From an uncultured Collinsella sp. (lineage in GTDB: Bacteria; Actinomycetota; Coriobacteriia; Coriobacteriales; Coriobacteriaceae), in assembly GCA_900555815.1 (NCBI GenBank), contig USMR01000046.1, positions 1 to 6,606 of the forward strand: a stretch of DNA of 6,606 nucleotides, in the 5' to 3' direction. The notes under the pieces were generated by a model. That model was not told where the DNA came from. It saw only the letters and a list, made by a program, of their open reading frames with translations, and did no database searches. The position numbers and the translations under genes were made by a program. Numbering within the stretch: the stretch's first letter is position 1; each line of letters opens with the position of its first letter. This document shows positions 6,524-6,606 of the stretch, piece by piece.

Positions 6524-6606
6524 ATGCGCTTTATGCTTAACTGGCTCTTCACCTCGATCGCCATCGCGATCGCCACGTTCCTCGTCCCCGGTATCCAACC
6601 CTTCGG
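6524..6606 (+). CDS. Small membrane protein resembling the phage-holin-like (4-TMS) family, partial
   Basis: Only the first 27 codons are in the window; the gene continues past the right edge. The peptide begins MRFMLNWLFTSIAIAIATFL and goes on to VPGIQPF. It has a short charged start, then one hydrophobic helix of about residues 5-22, then a Pro-Gly-Ile turn. This layout (RxxLxWLxxxxAxxxxxxLxPGI) is the usual N-terminus of the PF04020 family, integral membrane proteins of about 110-130 residues with four membrane helices, sometimes named mycobacterial 4 TMS phage holin. Despite the name they occur widely in chromosomes without prophages and their role is not settled. Another small membrane protein is possible because so little is visible. 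It is transcribed away from yerC. Confidence -1.
   Translation, partial: MRFMLNWLFTSIAIAIATFLVPGIQPF

Noticed and set aside
6266..6598. 110-codon minus-strand frame opposite the holin-like gene
   Set aside because: It is Arg-rich, has no family features, starts opposite the well-supported holin-like gene and covers the yerC promoter.
1..6606. CRISPR array, tRNA, rRNA, insertion sequence or phage module
   Set aside because: No regularly spaced repeats, cloverleaf, transposase or other phage genes were seen. The holin-like gene alone does not indicate a prophage, because that family is common in chromosomes.

Overview
The window looks like a chromosomal segment from a GC-rich actinobacterium of the Coriobacteriia, with Collinsella or a close relative as the best guess. 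That guess rests on the codon use (strong GC preference at third positions, few CTA/TTA/TCA codons), on an AddAB pair of the Firmicutes type in a high-GC genome, and on a general impression of the proteins. It was not tested by any search.

Layout, left to right. (1) Positions 1-2577, minus strand: the first 859 residues of AddA, the UvrD/RecB-type helicase-nuclease subunit. It runs off the left edge after helicase motif VI, so its nuclease domain is not in view. (2) Positions 2581-5679, minus strand: AddB, 1032 aa, with a helicase-like body that lacks a Walker A motif and a C-terminal RecB-family nuclease domain. addB and addA are 3 bases apart, and the addA ribosome binding site lies inside addB, so they form one translationally coupled unit for double-strand break repair. 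(3) Positions 5680-5899: an intergenic stretch with a weak addB promoter region, a 9-base direct repeat, an 89-base nested near-perfect palindrome, and a rho-independent terminator for the gene upstream. (4) Positions 5900-6199, minus strand: a 99-aa TrpR-like DNA-binding protein of the YerC/YecD family. (5) Positions 6200-6523: a divergent intergenic region with a convincing extended -10 promoter for yerC and a hairpin at its predicted transcript start. (6) Positions 6524-6606, plus strand: the first 27 codons of a small membrane protein that resembles the 4-TMS phage-holin-like family (PF04020).

AddA and AddB act together: AddA supplies the ATP-driven translocase and one nuclease, AddB the second nuclease and the scaffold that in known enzymes reads Chi. 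yerC and the holin-like gene have no evident functional link to them. yerC is followed by its own terminator, so addBA is probably transcribed separately. I see no new multi-gene system here. The points most worth a second look are the loss of two of the expected iron-sulfur cysteines in AddB and the nested palindrome between yerC and addB, which has the look of a dispersed repeat.
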